This document shows positions 28,300 through 38,522 of a stretch of 64,000 bases of DNA, piece after piece (positions within the stretch are counted from its first letter, which is position 1; the number at the start of each line of letters is the position of its first letter). The position numbers and the translations under genes were made by a program. Source of the DNA: Desulfobacteraceae bacterium (GTDB lineage Bacteria > Desulfobacterota > Desulfobacteria > Desulfobacterales > Desulfobacteraceae); the NCBI GenBank assembly GCA_016743945.1, contig JADGFI010000003.1, positions 186,001 through 250,000 on the forward strand. Direction: 5' to 3'. Under the pieces are notes generated by a model that worked only from the letters and a program-made list of their open reading frames with translations, was not told the origin of the DNA and did no database searches.

Positions 28300-31200
28300 A
28301 TGATCCCCTTGACCCTTCGGTCCCATTACTCCCTGATGTGGGGAACGGCACCGGTAAAACAACTTTGCCGCCAGGCAAAGCAACTTGGATACTCTAAAAT
28401 TGCCCTGACAGACACGGACAATCTCTACGGCATGTGGCCCTTTATTGCCGCCTGCAAAGAAGCGGGTATTACGCCGATTATCGGAGCAGAGATCACCGAC
28501 CCAGTCCTGCCCCTAAGAGCCATCTGCCTGGTTAAAAATAGGGAAGGATACCAGAATCTTACCCGATTGCTGACCGGGCGCCACACAAATAAAAACTTTT
28601 CCCTGGCCCGCTGTCTGCCTCCCCTTGGCAAGGGCTTGGTAATACTCACCCAATCTCCTGCCCTTCTAACCGCCTGGCAGGACCAAGGCCTGGACCTGGG
28701 TGCAGCCCTCCCCAGACACCCCCTTTCCTTGAATCACCCCCTATGCCGGGCGGCCAGGGAACGAGGCATTCCCCTTGTGGCCACCCCGGGCAATTTTTTC
28801 CTGAATCCCGAAGATATACACACCCATGCCATGCGCAGGGCCATTGACAAGAACACCTGCCCCAGCCGCCTGGGTGTAGCTGACCTGGCCCCTTCCACCG
28901 CATTTTTGGCATCTCCCAACCATTATCGCCAAAGGTTTCAACTGCTCCCCCAGGCCATTAAAAATACCTGGATGCTGGCGGAAAAACTGACCTTCAGGGG
29001 TCCTGATTTTGGAACGGTCATGCCGTTGTTCAGGGGAAAAACTGCCCAGGACGCCTGTATCCTGTTGCGGAAAAAAGCCTTTGCCGGCGCCTCAAGACGC
29101 TATGGACAGCCCCTTCCCGGCGAAGTGATCACCCGAATCGAGCATGAGCTGACGATCATTTCACAGAAAAATTTTTGCGGATACTTTCTGGTGGTCCAGG
29201 ATATTGTGCAACGGGCCACAAGGATCTGTGGCCGGGGGTCCGGGGCAGCTTCCATTGTGGCCTATTGCCTGGGGATCACAAATGTCTGTCCCATAAAATA
29301 CAATCTCTATTTTGAGCGATTTTTAAACCCGGGCCGGAAGGACCCACCGGATATTGATGTTGATTTTGCCTGGGATGAGCGGGATGGTGTTTTAAACTGG
29401 GTTCTGTCAAAATTCAAAGGTCATGCCGCCATGGTATCCAGCCATATCCTCTTTCAACCCCGCATGGCAGTCCGGGAGGTGGCAAAGGTCTATGGGCTGC
29501 CGGAAAAGGAAACACAAAAAATCATAAGCCGGCTGCCCTGGTTCTGGAAAATCGATGAAGCAGCCGAAGATCTTCTGAGCCGAATCCGGAAAAAACCGGA
29601 ATTTTACCCTCTTGATTTCCCCAAGCCCTGGCCTGAAATCATGGCCCATGCCCAGGCCATCATCGGGACCCCGAGATACCTGTCGGTTCACCCCGGCGGC
29701 ATTGTCATCACCCCGAATCCCATTAACACCTATGTACCGATAGAAACGGCCCCCAAGGGCATCCCCCTGATCCAGTGGGAAAAAAATGGCGCAGAGACAG
29801 CAGGCCTCGTTAAAATCGACCTTCTGGGGAACAGAAGCCTGGGGGTCATCCGGGACTGCATTGACACCATTGAATCTGCCCCGGGCAACACTGATTTTTC
29901 CAGGCGAGACCCGGAAGATGACCCGGCAACCCAGCAACAGGTAGCCCTGGGAAACACCATGGGCTGCTTTTATATTGAAAGCCCTGCCATGCGCCTGCTC
30001 CAGAAAAAATCCAAGGTCGGAGACTTTTCCCATGTGGTCATTCACACCAGCATTATCCGGCCGGCAGCCAACGAGTTCATTAACGCCTATCTCAAACGCC
30101 TGCACACAGGCGAATGGGACCCCATCCACCCCCTCATGGAAGAGATCCTGGAAGAAACCTTTGGCATCATGGTCTTCCAGGAAGATGTGTCCCGAGTGGC
30201 GGTTCGCCTGGCCGGATTCACCCATGCCCAGGCAGACGACTTAAGAAAAATCATGTCAAAAAAAAACAAGACCCTGGCCCTTAGCGATTATCATACCCGC
30301 TTTGGGAAAGGGGCCGCTCAAAAAGGCGTCGGCAAAGCCGATATCCAGAAAATCTGGGACATGATCATCAGCTTTTCAGGATACTCTTTTTGCAAGCCCC
30401 ACTCCGCCTCCTATACCCGGGTTTCCTTCCAGGCCGCCTATTTAAAAACCCATTACCCGGCCGAATTCATGGCTGCCGTCATCAGCAACCAGGGGGGATT
30501 TTACACCCCCTTTGCCTATGTGTCCGAGGCCCGGCGCATGGGGGTCAAAATACTTGCGCCGGATATTCTTGAAAGCCAAATCAAATGGAAGGGCAAAGGC
30601 GCCCGGCTCAGGGTCGGGTTCATGACCGTTAAACATCTGTCGACTGCCACCATGGCGTCCATTGTAAAGGAACGAAACATTTCACCTTTCCTAGGTCTTG
30701 AAAATTTTTTCAACCGGGTTAGCCCCCGGGAGGAGGAAATCCGAGCGCTTGTCCACAGCGGCTGCCTGGACAGGTTCAAAAAAAACATCCCCCGAAGTGG
30801 CCTCTTGTGGGCATTTGCCGCATGGAAAAAACAAAAGAACAGCCCCAAAAAAGATCCCGGCCTCTTTGACGCGCTCCAGGATCGCGCCCGGAAACCCATC
30901 CCCATCCCACAACTTCCCCCAGATAACCCAACAAATCTTTTAAGACAAGAATTCTCCGTGCTGGGGTTCTTGTGTGCCTGCCACCCCATCCTATTGTTCT
31001 CCCGCCCCATCAAAGAAGCAAAAACGGTAAAGGCAAGGGATCTTTCCCGGCATATCGGCCAAAGGGTTAAATTTGCAGGGTGGCTGATCACGGGAAAAGT
31101 GGTCAACACTAAAAAGGGAGAGCCCATGAAATTTCTTACCTTTGAGGATGAAACCGGGATGTTGGAAACCGTCTTTTTTCCCAGGGCCTATGCAAAATTC

Positions 31201-31323
31201 TGTCACACTCTGGAGTATGGAAAGCCCTATTTTCTTTTTGGCAAACTTGAATCTGACTTTGGAGCCATCACCATGACCGTTGAAACCACCCAACAGGTTC
31301 GGCACAAAAACACAAAAGTGTAA
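28300..31323 (+). CDS. dnaE2: DNA polymerase III alpha-type error-prone polymerase (DnaE2)
   Basis: PHP domain LRSHYSLMWGTAPVKQL...ALTDTDNLYGMWPF, palm PPDIDVDFAWDERD and GLVKIDLLGNRSLGVI, C-terminal OB-fold; third gene of the lexA-imuB cassette. Confidence 0.9.
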   Translation: MIPLTLRSHYSLMWGTAPVKQLCRQAKQLGYSKIALTDTDNLYGMWPFIAACKEAGITPIIGAEITDPVLPLRAICLVKNREGYQNLTRLLTGRHTNKNFSLARCLPPLGKGLVILTQSPALLTAWQDQGLDLGAALPRHPLSLNHPLCRAARERGIPLVATPGNFFLNPEDIHTHAMRRAIDKNTCPSRLGVADLAPSTAFLASPNHYRQRFQLLPQAIKNTWMLAEKLTFRGPDFGTVMPLFRGKTAQDACILLRKKAFAGASRRYGQPLPGEVITRIEHELTIISQKNFCGYFLVVQDIVQRATRICGRGSGAASIVAYCLGITNVCPIKYNLYFERFLNPGRKDPPDIDVDFAWDERDGVLNWVLSKFKGHAAMVSSHILFQPRMAVREVAKVYGLPEKETQKIISRLPWFWKIDEAAEDLLSRIRKKPEFYPLDFPKPWPEIMAHAQAIIGTPRYLSVHPGGIVITPNPINTYVPIETAPKGIPLIQWEKNGAETAGLVKIDLLGNRSLGVIRDCIDTIESAPGNTDFSRRDPEDDPATQQQVALGNTMGCFYIESPAMRLLQKKSKVGDFSHVVIHTSIIRPAANEFINAYLKRLHTGEWDPIHPLMEEILEETFGIMVFQEDVSRVAVRLAGFTHAQADDLRKIMSKKNKTLALSDYHTRFGKGAAQKGVGKADIQKIWDMIISFSGYSFCKPHSASYTRVSFQAAYLKTHYPAEFMAAVISNQGGFYTPFAYVSEARRMGVKILAPDILESQIKWKGKGARLRVGFMTVKHLSTATMASIVKERNISPFLGLENFFNRVSPREEEIRALVHSGCLDRFKKNIPRSGLLWAFAAWKKQKNSPKKDPGLFDALQDRARKPIPIPQLPPDNPTNLLRQEFSVLGFLCACHPILLFSRPIKEAKTVKARDLSRHIGQRVKFAGWLITGKVVNTKKGEPMKFLTFEDETGMLETVFFPRAYAKFCHTLEYGKPYFLFGKLESDFGAITMTVETTQQVRHKNTKV

Positions 31324-31390
31324 ATTTATCCCCGTCCTATCCTGAAAGCTGTGCCAAAACAGGAATGGTACAAGATTTGCTAAATCTATA

Positions 31391-31501
31391 TTGATCTTTG
31401 TCACCAAACTCATCACCAACGGCATTCGGGTGGAAAAGGACGATGAACTGGCAGGCCTTGACAATGCCCTCCACGGAGAACGGGCCTTTGAAATCGAATA
31501 A
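31391..31501 (+). pseudogene. C-terminal remnant of an ammonium transporter (Amt)
   Basis: Frame reads LIFVTKLITNGIRVEKDDELAGLDNALHGERAFEIE*, resembling the cytoplasmic Amt tail GLRVSEEEE.AGLD...HGE.AYEI; no Amt membrane domain upstream. Confidence 0.6.
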
Positions 31502-31583
31502 TTAACTGGGGTTATCAAAAAATCAGCCCACCCCAGACGAAACCCAGGCCACAGATTGATTCAGGCCAAATTGACAAAAGACA

Positions 31584-32618
31584 TCAATCCCGGTCCGGGT
31601 GGAAGGAAGTTTTCAGATCAATTGCAATTTCATCCAATGCTTCCCGGGCTTGGTTTAATACCCTGTCCGCACTGACAAAAGCGTGTATCATGCCCCTGAA
31701 GCAGTGATAGTTTGTCACAACACCTGCCGTTTTGAGTTTGTCGGCATATAGTTTCCCATCGTCTCTCAGGGGGTCCATTTCAGCGGTGATAATGGTGGCA
31801 GGCGGAAGATTGCTGTGATCTTTTGCCAACAGGGGGGAAACATAGGGATTTGTCCAACTATTCTTATCGGGAAGGTAAAGCCCCCGAAACCACTCCATAT
31901 CCTTTTTAGTCAGCATAAACCCCTTTCCAAAATGGCTGTATGACTCCGTATTCAGGCTGCCGAGGTCGGTTGCCGGATAAACCAATACCTGCCGTGTTAT
32001 CTTGGGTCCATTTCTGTCCCTTGCCATTAAAGCGACAACAGCAGAAAGGTTTCCCCCGGCACTATCCCCCATCACCGCTATTTTCTTTGGATCTCCCCCA
32101 AATAAATTTGCATTTTTGGCGACCCATACCAGAGCTGCATAGGCATCCGCAAGCCCTGCCGGAAAAGAATTTTCCGGGGCAAGCCTGTAATCTACGGAAA
32201 CAACAGCAGCCTGGGAAGCCAGGGCCAGATAACGGCAAAGAGTATCATGGGACTCCAAACTCCCCTGTACCCATCCGCCCCCATGGTAAAAGATGACAAC
32301 GGGAAGAGGTTTGTTCTCCGAGGGAATATAAATTCGAACCGGGATGTCTGCTGCGGGCCCTGGAACGGTCTGATTTAAAACTTTTTTTAATGGAACCGGA
32401 TCACTGGAAAATTTTTTTGCTTTTTGGGTCAACGCCCTTCTGCTTTCCACAACAGAAAGTCTGGCCTTGTTTTCAGAAAACCGCATGAGGTTTAAGGCAA
32501 TGGCAACTTTGGTGTTTAACCTGCCATGGCCGGTATCAACCCAATGGTTAACAAGAAGCCCCCCCATTAAAAACAATATTATCAAGAGTGCCAACATCCA
32601 GGTCAAAAAATTTTTCAT
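31584..32618 (-). CDS. Alpha/beta hydrolase (HSL-type esterase/lipase)
   Basis: [28 protein letters not shown]-terminal membrane anchor. Confidence 0.9.
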   Translation of the reverse strand: MKNFLTWMLALLIILFLMGGLLVNHWVDTGHGRLNTKVAIALNLMRFSENKARLSVVESRRALTQKAKKFSSDPVPLKKVLNQTVPGPAADIPVRIYIPSENKPLPVVIFYHGGGWVQGSLESHDTLCRYLALASQAAVVSVDYRLAPENSFPAGLADAYAALVWVAKNANLFGGDPKKIAVMGDSAGGNLSAVVALMARDRNGPKITRQVLVYPATDLGSLNTESYSHFGKGFMLTKKDMEWFRGLYLPDKNSWTNPYVSPLLAKDHSNLPPATIITAEMDPLRDDGKLYADKLKTAGVVTNYHCFRGMIHAFVSADRVLNQAREALDEIAIDLKTSFHPDRD

Positions 32619-32763
32619 ATTTTTTCCTCAAACAAAATAAATTATTTTTACCCTGTCATTACATAGGTAATGTAAAATCAAAAGCAAAGAAAAAATTTTC
32701 AAATCAAATGTAAAAACGCTTTTTCCAGTTGACGCCCATGGCAAAATTTCCTATCAACCAAGG

Positions 32764-34005
32764 ATGATGAATAAAAAACCCCTGGATGCCGGTAAAAAAC
32801 TGGATGCCGGTAAAAAATTACGACCACAAAAAAATCATCCAGACCCATATCGGAAACTGCAACAACACCTGGACAAACAACCCGTGGGATTTCCCGCCAC
32901 AAGCTCTGGTGCGGAAATCAGAATCCTGCGACACATATTCACCCCGGAACAGGCCGGTATTGCCACCTGTCTCACCCACCGGCCGGAACCCCTTGCCACC
33001 GTCTATGCCAGGGCAAAAGATCAAGTTCCATCTCTTCAAAACCTTGAGACTCAACTGGCGGCAATGGTTAAAAAAGGCGGCATTGAGATTCAAAAAAAAA
33101 AAGATCAGATCCTTTACGCCAGCGTCCCTCTGGTGGTGGGCATGTACGAATTCCAGATTGACCGGCTTACCCCCGAATTTATTGCAGATTTTAAAACCTA
33201 TAGCGCAGATAAAAAATTTGGTCTCTCTTTTTTAGGCACACGCCTTCCCCAGATGCGTACCATCCCCATAAAAAAAAGTATCCAGTCCCACACCCAGGTC
33301 AGCACCTTTGATGAGATCAATATTCTTCTACAAAATGCCCAAGGCCCCTTTGTGATCCTGGCCTGTATCTGTCGGGAAAAAAAGGCGCTCCAGGGAATGC
33401 CCTGCAAGGTGACCCACCGCTCGGAAACCTGCATGGCCCTTGGCAGCATTGCTGAATCGGTCCTTGAAATGGGAGTGGGCCGAAAAATTTCCAGACAAGA
33501 GGCCATGGCCATCATGGACGAAAACCAAAAGGAAGGCCTGGTACTTCAGCCGGCCAATGCAAAAACACCTGATTTCATCTGTTCCTGCTGCGGTTGTTGC
33601 TGTGGGATGCTGGACATCCAGAAAAGTCTGCCGGTGCCGGTGAATTTCTGGGCATCCAACTTCCAGGCCACCCTGGATCCAACCACCTGCATTGGATGCG
33701 GGATCTGCAAAAACAGATGCCAGGTAGATGCAATTTTTATCCCCCCCTTATCCGAAAAAAAAGAAACCAGGATCGCTGCCGTGGACACGAACAGATGCAT
33801 TGGATGCGGCGTTTGTGTTCCCACCTGCCCGGCCAATGCGATCACCCTGACGCCCAGGCCAGATCAAACCCAGCCGCCTGACACGCGACAAGCACTTTAT
33901 GAGAGTCTCCTGGCAGGGAAAAAAGACCGACTGGGCAAGGTCAAGCTATATGGCAAACTGGCAAGGGATATCATTCGCACACGAGACCTTCGGCTTTTAA
34001 AATAA
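32764..34005 (+). CDS. 4Fe-4S binding protein
   Basis: Ferredoxin motifs CIGCGICKNRC and CIGCGVCVPTCP; upstream CSCCGCCCGM cluster. Confidence 0.88.
   Translation: MMNKKPLDAGKKLDAGKKLRPQKNHPDPYRKLQQHLDKQPVGFPATSSGAEIRILRHIFTPEQAGIATCLTHRPEPLATVYARAKDQVPSLQNLETQLAAMVKKGGIEIQKKKDQILYASVPLVVGMYEFQIDRLTPEFIADFKTYSADKKFGLSFLGTRLPQMRTIPIKKSIQSHTQVSTFDEINILLQNAQGPFVILACICREKKALQGMPCKVTHRSETCMALGSIAESVLEMGVGRKISRQEAMAIMDENQKEGLVLQPANAKTPDFICSCCGCCCGMLDIQKSLPVPVNFWASNFQATLDPTTCIGCGICKNRCQVDAIFIPPLSEKKETRIAAVDTNRCIGCGVCVPTCPANAITLTPRPDQTQPPDTRQALYESLLAGKKDRLGKVKLYGKLARDIIRTRDLRLLK
32782..32817 (+). repeat. Perfect tandem duplication of an 18-bp unit
   Basis: CTGGATGCCGGTAAAAAA x2, encoding LDAGKK LDAGKK near the ferredoxin protein N-terminus. 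Confidence 0.95.
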
Positions 34006-34023
34006 AAATCCTATCATCTTATT

Positions 34024-35037
34024 TCATACACGAAAAATTATGTTGCCCGGCACCTGGGAGACTGCTTTAACACCGGTCAGCACCATGGCCTGTTCCAGCT
34101 CTGTTTTAATCTTATCAATATAGGATTCCACCCCGGCTTGCCCCCCCCCCACAGCCGCCACAGAAAAAGGCCTGCCAATCATGACGGCGTCGGCACCCAG
34201 GGCAAGCAATTTCAAGACATCCCCCCCGGACCTCACCCCGCCGTCTGCCAGAATGGTCACCTGACCCTTGACAGCATCACAAATAGCACCAAGAACACTG
34301 GCGGTTCCGGGAAGATGGTCCAAAACCCGCCCGCCGTGATTGGAAACCACAATGGCATCAGCTCCTGCTTCCAAAGCGGCGTTGGCATCCTGAACCGTCA
34401 TCACCCCTTTAAGGATGAATTTCATGGCGGCTTTTTGAATAATTTTCCCCAATTTTTCAATCCCCCGGGGAAAAACCGGACGCCCCATTTTTTTCAGGGT
34501 GATCAACCCGGCTGCATCAATATCAATGCCCATGATGTCCGCCCCGGCATCCCTGACCTTTTGAATTTTCTCAAGCAATTCCCTGTCTTCCCAGGGTTTG
34601 ATAAAGGGGATCCCATGGCCATGGGCAGCTTTTATCTCCTTTAACCCGGTTTCATGGATAAAGTCCGGGACCCCGTCCCCGGTGCATCCGATGATCCCCT
34701 TTTCCTTGCACCCCCTCACAATGGCCCGAATATAATCTTCCTCGGACATCTGGCCCCCCATATTGAAAGAAACTCCACCAATGGGGGCTGCCATGAGGGG
34801 CAAGGTCATCTGCCTGCCCAGCAGAGAAATGGACATATCCGGTTCTGTCACATCATGGATCAGCCGCATATTAAAGCGAATCTTCCCCAGAGCGGTTACA
34901 TTTTCTTTAAAGGAGGTTGCCGTTCCCAGCCCCCCCATGCCCGGAACTTCTCCCGCACAGGCATTTCCATTGCATTCGGGGCAAACCCGGCAATATCCTT
35001 TCATTAACTTTCTGGCAGTATCATATGTTTCTTTCAT
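34024..35037 (-). CDS. FMN-dependent alpha-hydroxy-acid oxidizing protein (LldD/lactate oxidase-like)
   Basis: LPLMAAPIGG, AIVVSNHGGRVLDHLPGTASVL, ILADGGVRSGGDVLKLLALGADAVMIGRP; N-terminal CRVCPECNGNAC. Confidence 0.9.
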   Translation of the reverse strand: MKETYDTARKLMKGYCRVCPECNGNACAGEVPGMGGLGTATSFKENVTALGKIRFNMRLIHDVTEPDMSISLLGRQMTLPLMAAPIGGVSFNMGGQMSEEDYIRAIVRGCKEKGIIGCTGDGVPDFIHETGLKEIKAAHGHGIPFIKPWEDRELLEKIQKVRDAGADIMGIDIDAAGLITLKKMGRPVFPRGIEKLGKIIQKAAMKFILKGVMTVQDANAALEAGADAIVVSNHGGRVLDHLPGTASVLGAICDAVKGQVTILADGGVRSGGDVLKLLALGADAVMIGRPFSVAAVGGGQAGVESYIDKIKTELEQAMVLTGVKAVSQVPGNIIFRV

Positions 35038-35145
35038 GGTGTGTCTCCTTATAATTTATATGAAACTCCGGGCAAGACATTACAATTAGAAAAGTTTCAT
35101 TTTTCGTTGTGGCCAGGTGCAAATACCATGCTCCGGCCATGCCGG

Positions 35146-37071
35146 TTATACGGATCTGGCAATCTCTTCGGCTTCAGAAATGCAATACATCAAATGCCTT
35201 GGGGATTTGGCATCCCCAATAAAATAAAATTGTGCGTTGGTGTTCGTTACCAGCTTCTTGGCATCCCGGATAGACTGCTGCTTTTCAGAAATAACCACCG
35301 TGTCAAATTTTGTAAGCGTGAGGGTCTGTCCATTGGATTTAAACACGGCCCCATCATCGGTAAATGCCTGGATTGCCACATTTTTATACAGGTCAACCTT
35401 CCCTTTTTTCAAGCGCTCCCTTAAATAGTAGCGATCATTACTGGACATCTCTTCGGCAAAACTCTTTTTCCGATTCAATACCACCACTTGTTTTCCCTGG
35501 TCTGCCAGGAAATCAGCCGTAATCAAACCGGTCATTCCACCCCCCAAAACAATTACCCGATCCCCGGCTTTTTCCCTGCCCTTGAGCAGGTCCACATTGG
35601 TGATCAACCCCATGGCTGTCTGGAACAACCCTTTTATCACCGGCATGTCCGGCAGGGAACCGGTGGCAAGGATAACCTTATCCGGCTTAATCTCATTCAA
35701 AAGATCCCTGGACAAGGGGGTGTCATATCGGGTTTCAACCCCCAGACGCTCCATCTCCTCTTTAAAAAAATGGAGGATATCCCCAAGTTCTCCCCTGCCG
35801 GGAGCCTTGGCGGCCAGAGCCAAAAGGCCACCGGAATCAGATTCTCGTTCACAGATCAGGGGTTCATGTCCCTTGAGTGCAAACATTCTGGCGGCTGCCA
35901 TGCCAGCAGGACCGGCCCCCACCACCACCACCTTTAAAGGGGTTTGAGAAGCGGCCTCTTCCTTGATTTTATATTCCCGGCCCACATCGGGGTTCACCAC
36001 ACAGGATCCCGGCTCCTTTGCCAGGACAGCATGGATGCAGCCAAGGCAACACCCCACGCAGGGCCGGATCTGGGAAAACTTGCCTTCTCTTGCCTTCCGA
36101 GGATACTGGGGATCTGCCAGAAAAGACCGGCCCATGGAAACCATGTCTGCTTTTCCATCTTTCAGGATCTGGTTGGCATGTTCTGGATCCTTGATCCTGC
36201 CCACGGTGATCACCGGAATGTCCACCACCTTTTCCACGGCTTCGGCCAGATGGACAAAACACCCCTGGGGGGTGTACATGGACGGGATGGTCAGCTCCGT
36301 GGATCCATAGACCCCGCCGGAGATATGGAGATAGGCCACCCCGGCCTTTTCCAGCAGGGGCGCAAGGCGCACCGTGTCCTTAAGCTCCCAGCCGTTTTCA
36401 ATATAATCGTTCCCGTTGATCCGAATGCCCAGGGGAAACTCTGTTCCGGCTTGTTCTTGGATGGCCTCAATGATTTCAAATAAAAACCGGGTCCGGTTCC
36501 CAAAGGACCCGCCATATTCGTCTATTCTGATATTGGAGTTGGGTGCCATGAACTGGTTGATCAAATACCCGTGGGCCCCATGGATTTCGATAAAGTCAAA
36601 TCCTGCTTCCCGGCACCGCCTTGCAGAATCGCCAAAACAGGCGACCAATTCCTTTATTTCTTTCACTTCAAGGGCCCGGACCTCACCTTTAACAACTGCC
36701 GGAGCCGGTATGGCAGATGGGGCCACCTTTATGGGGAGATAGGATTGACGCCCCCCGTGCATGAGCTGGACCCCGAAGCGGGTATCATAACGTTTGACCC
36801 GCTCCACCATCTTTTTTAACGAAGGAATACACGAATCATCGTACATCTGGGGAAGATCCGGCAGTTCCTGGCCCCCCGGGTGAACACTGCCTCCCCCCAC
36901 CAGCATCATGCCCACTTCCCCCCGGGCCCGCTCCACAAAATATTCAATGAGTTGATCCGTAACATGGCAACGCTCATCCACCCCGAAATTAATACTCATG
37001 GCAGACATCATCAGCCGGTTCTTTACGGTCATATTTCCTATTTGGATCGGGTTAAAAAGGTGCGATAACAT
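35146..37071 (-). CDS. NADH:flavin oxidoreductase / 2-enoate reductase-type OYE-FeS-FAD protein
   Basis: OYE domain (NRLMMSAMS..., EIHGAHGYLINQFMAPNSNIRIDEYGGSFGNRTRF), CVGCCLGC FeS motif, VVVVGAGPAGMAAARMFALKGH. Confidence 0.93.
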   Translation of the reverse strand: MLSHLFNPIQIGNMTVKNRLMMSAMSINFGVDERCHVTDQLIEYFVERARGEVGMMLVGGGSVHPGGQELPDLPQMYDDSCIPSLKKMVERVKRYDTRFGVQLMHGGRQSYLPIKVAPSAIPAPAVVKGEVRALEVKEIKELVACFGDSARRCREAGFDFIEIHGAHGYLINQFMAPNSNIRIDEYGGSFGNRTRFLFEIIEAIQEQAGTEFPLGIRINGNDYIENGWELKDTVRLAPLLEKAGVAYLHISGGVYGSTELTIPSMYTPQGCFVHLAEAVEKVVDIPVITVGRIKDPEHANQILKDGKADMVSMGRSFLADPQYPRKAREGKFSQIRPCVGCCLGCIHAVLAKEPGSCVVNPDVGREYKIKEEAASQTPLKVVVVGAGPAGMAAARMFALKGHEPLICERESDSGGLLALAAKAPGRGELGDILHFFKEEMERLGVETRYDTPLSRDLLNEIKPDKVILATGSLPDMPVIKGLFQTAMGLITNVDLLKGREKAGDRVIVLGGGMTGLITADFLADQGKQVVVLNRKKSFAEEMSSNDRYYLRERLKKGKVDLYKNVAIQAFTDDGAVFKSNGQTLTLTKFDTVVISEKQQSIRDAKKLVTNTNAQFYFIGDAKSPRHLMYCISEAEEIARSV

Positions 37072-37097
37072 CTCAATTAGACTCCCTGTATTTATGA

Positions 37098-38522
37098 TTA
37101 AATTTCTTGGTTGGCAATTTTTTCCAACAAGGATTCCACCAGAACAGCAAACTCGGGTATGGCCTTTTTCCCCTTGATAATTCTTTTACCGCTGACAGAC
37201 TTGAAAAACCGGGTGCAGATGTTGCGCTGGCCTGGGGAAAGTGCTGCCGAAATGCCCATTTTGGAATTGCCAGCCTTTGGGTCCGACCCGAGGGATGTAA
37301 GATCCCGGCGGCCATGGGCCCGATTCATCATATGGGCATAATAGATCAGGGCCCGGTCCATGAGAACGTAGAGAAATTGGAGGTTTTCATTGGGCCCCAC
37401 CTGGAGGCGATCCCCTCCAAGCTGGAGGGTCTGACCGGTTTTTTGAGCGATTTTTTTGCCGCTCCAAATGGCAGACCCGGCCCCCAATAAACCTCCGATG
37501 GCGGTGAACACCCCAAATGTCAGACCGCCTGCCGCCGTGTCCATGACAAGTCCCATGGTGCCGCCCAGAACAGCCCCGGCTGCGGCCAGTTGTTTTTGGG
37601 TCAATCCCAGCAGTTCCCAGGTCTGTTTTGCGAACAAATCATGTTGGAGAAGGGAATAGTCGGGCAGGGGATAGTCATATAGATTGTGCTTAAACAGGGA
37701 CTTAATCTGTGTGAACATCTCTTGTTCAATCCCCCGGACCCCTTTTTGAAAAGAAAGATTGAGTCGTTCCCTGGCCCGGACCGGGTCGGAGGTTAAGGAA
37801 AGACGTTCAGACACAGAAAACCCGAGACTTTTTTCCAGGGCAAGGGTGATATAGGCACAGGCCAGGCGATTTCGTTTTTTCCATTCCCCCTTAAAGGCCA
37901 AAATCACCTTTGAAAGGGAGTCTTCCCATTCCTGATCAATGGATTTCAGGCTTTCCAGCATGCGGATGCGCTCCTTGAAATCAGCCGTATTGGAATTAAA
38001 CACCCGGATGGAATTAAAATATTTGCGGAACTCCAGTTTCCACTCCCGGGTATAATCCTTGTCCATTTGCTTGGAATTAATGATGGCCATGCGGGGCCTG
38101 CCCGTGAGCCTCAATATTTCCATTTCAGCAATATCGTCGTCCCGGACCGGCCTTGCGCCGTTCACCACATAAATAATACCCGCCCCCCTGGCAACCGGTG
38201 CCATGAGTTCACACTCATCGGCAAAAAAAGGATCATCATGAAAGGTTGCAATAAAATGTTCCAGGATCTTTTCCGAATCACCCTGGGCCCGAAACCAGGC
38301 CAGGGTCTGCCGGGGCGCCTGGAACCCGGGGGTATCCACGAACCGGATAATTTTTTTCTTGTCAATTTCAACGGTATAGGTCCGGGAAACCGTGGTCTCG
38401 CCAGGCACCGGGCTGACCCGGATCTGATCGTCCTCGGCAAGGGTGGAAACCACGGAGGACTTGCCTTCATTGGGATGGCCCAGAACCGCAAATTCCGGAA
38501 TATTAAGTGGCGACGTTCTCAT
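37098..38522 (-). CDS. GTPase with DUF3482 C-terminal region
   Basis: G1 GHPNEGKSS, G3 DTPGF, later Ala/Gly-rich membrane-type segment AAAGAVLGGTMGLVMDTAAGG. Confidence 0.85.
   Translation of the reverse strand: MRTSPLNIPEFAVLGHPNEGKSSVVSTLAEDDQIRVSPVPGETTVSRTYTVEIDKKKIIRFVDTPGFQAPRQTLAWFRAQGDSEKILEHFIATFHDDPFFADECELMAPVARGAGIIYVVNGARPVRDDDIAEMEILRLTGRPRMAIINSKQMDKDYTREWKLEFRKYFNSIRVFNSNTADFKERIRMLESLKSIDQEWEDSLSKVILAFKGEWKKRNRLACAYITLALEKSLGFSVSERLSLTSDPVRARERLNLSFQKGVRGIEQEMFTQIKSLFKHNLYDYPLPDYSLLQHDLFAKQTWELLGLTQKQLAAAGAVLGGTMGLVMDTAAGGLTFGVFTAIGGLLGAGSAIWSGKKIAQKTGQTLQLGGDRLQVGPNENLQFLYVLMDRALIYYAHMMNRAHGRRDLTSLGSDPKAGNSKMGISAALSPGQRNICTRFFKSVSGKRIIKGKKAIPEFAVLVESLLEKIANQEI

Noticed and set aside
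29407-30225. 272-aa minus-strand ORF inside dnaE2
   Set aside because: Antisense to conserved polymerase palm/fingers sequence; no independent evidence.
35944-36483. 179-aa plus-strand ORF opposite the 2-enoate reductase-type gene
   Set aside because: Antisense shadow; the minus-strand protein is clearly coding.
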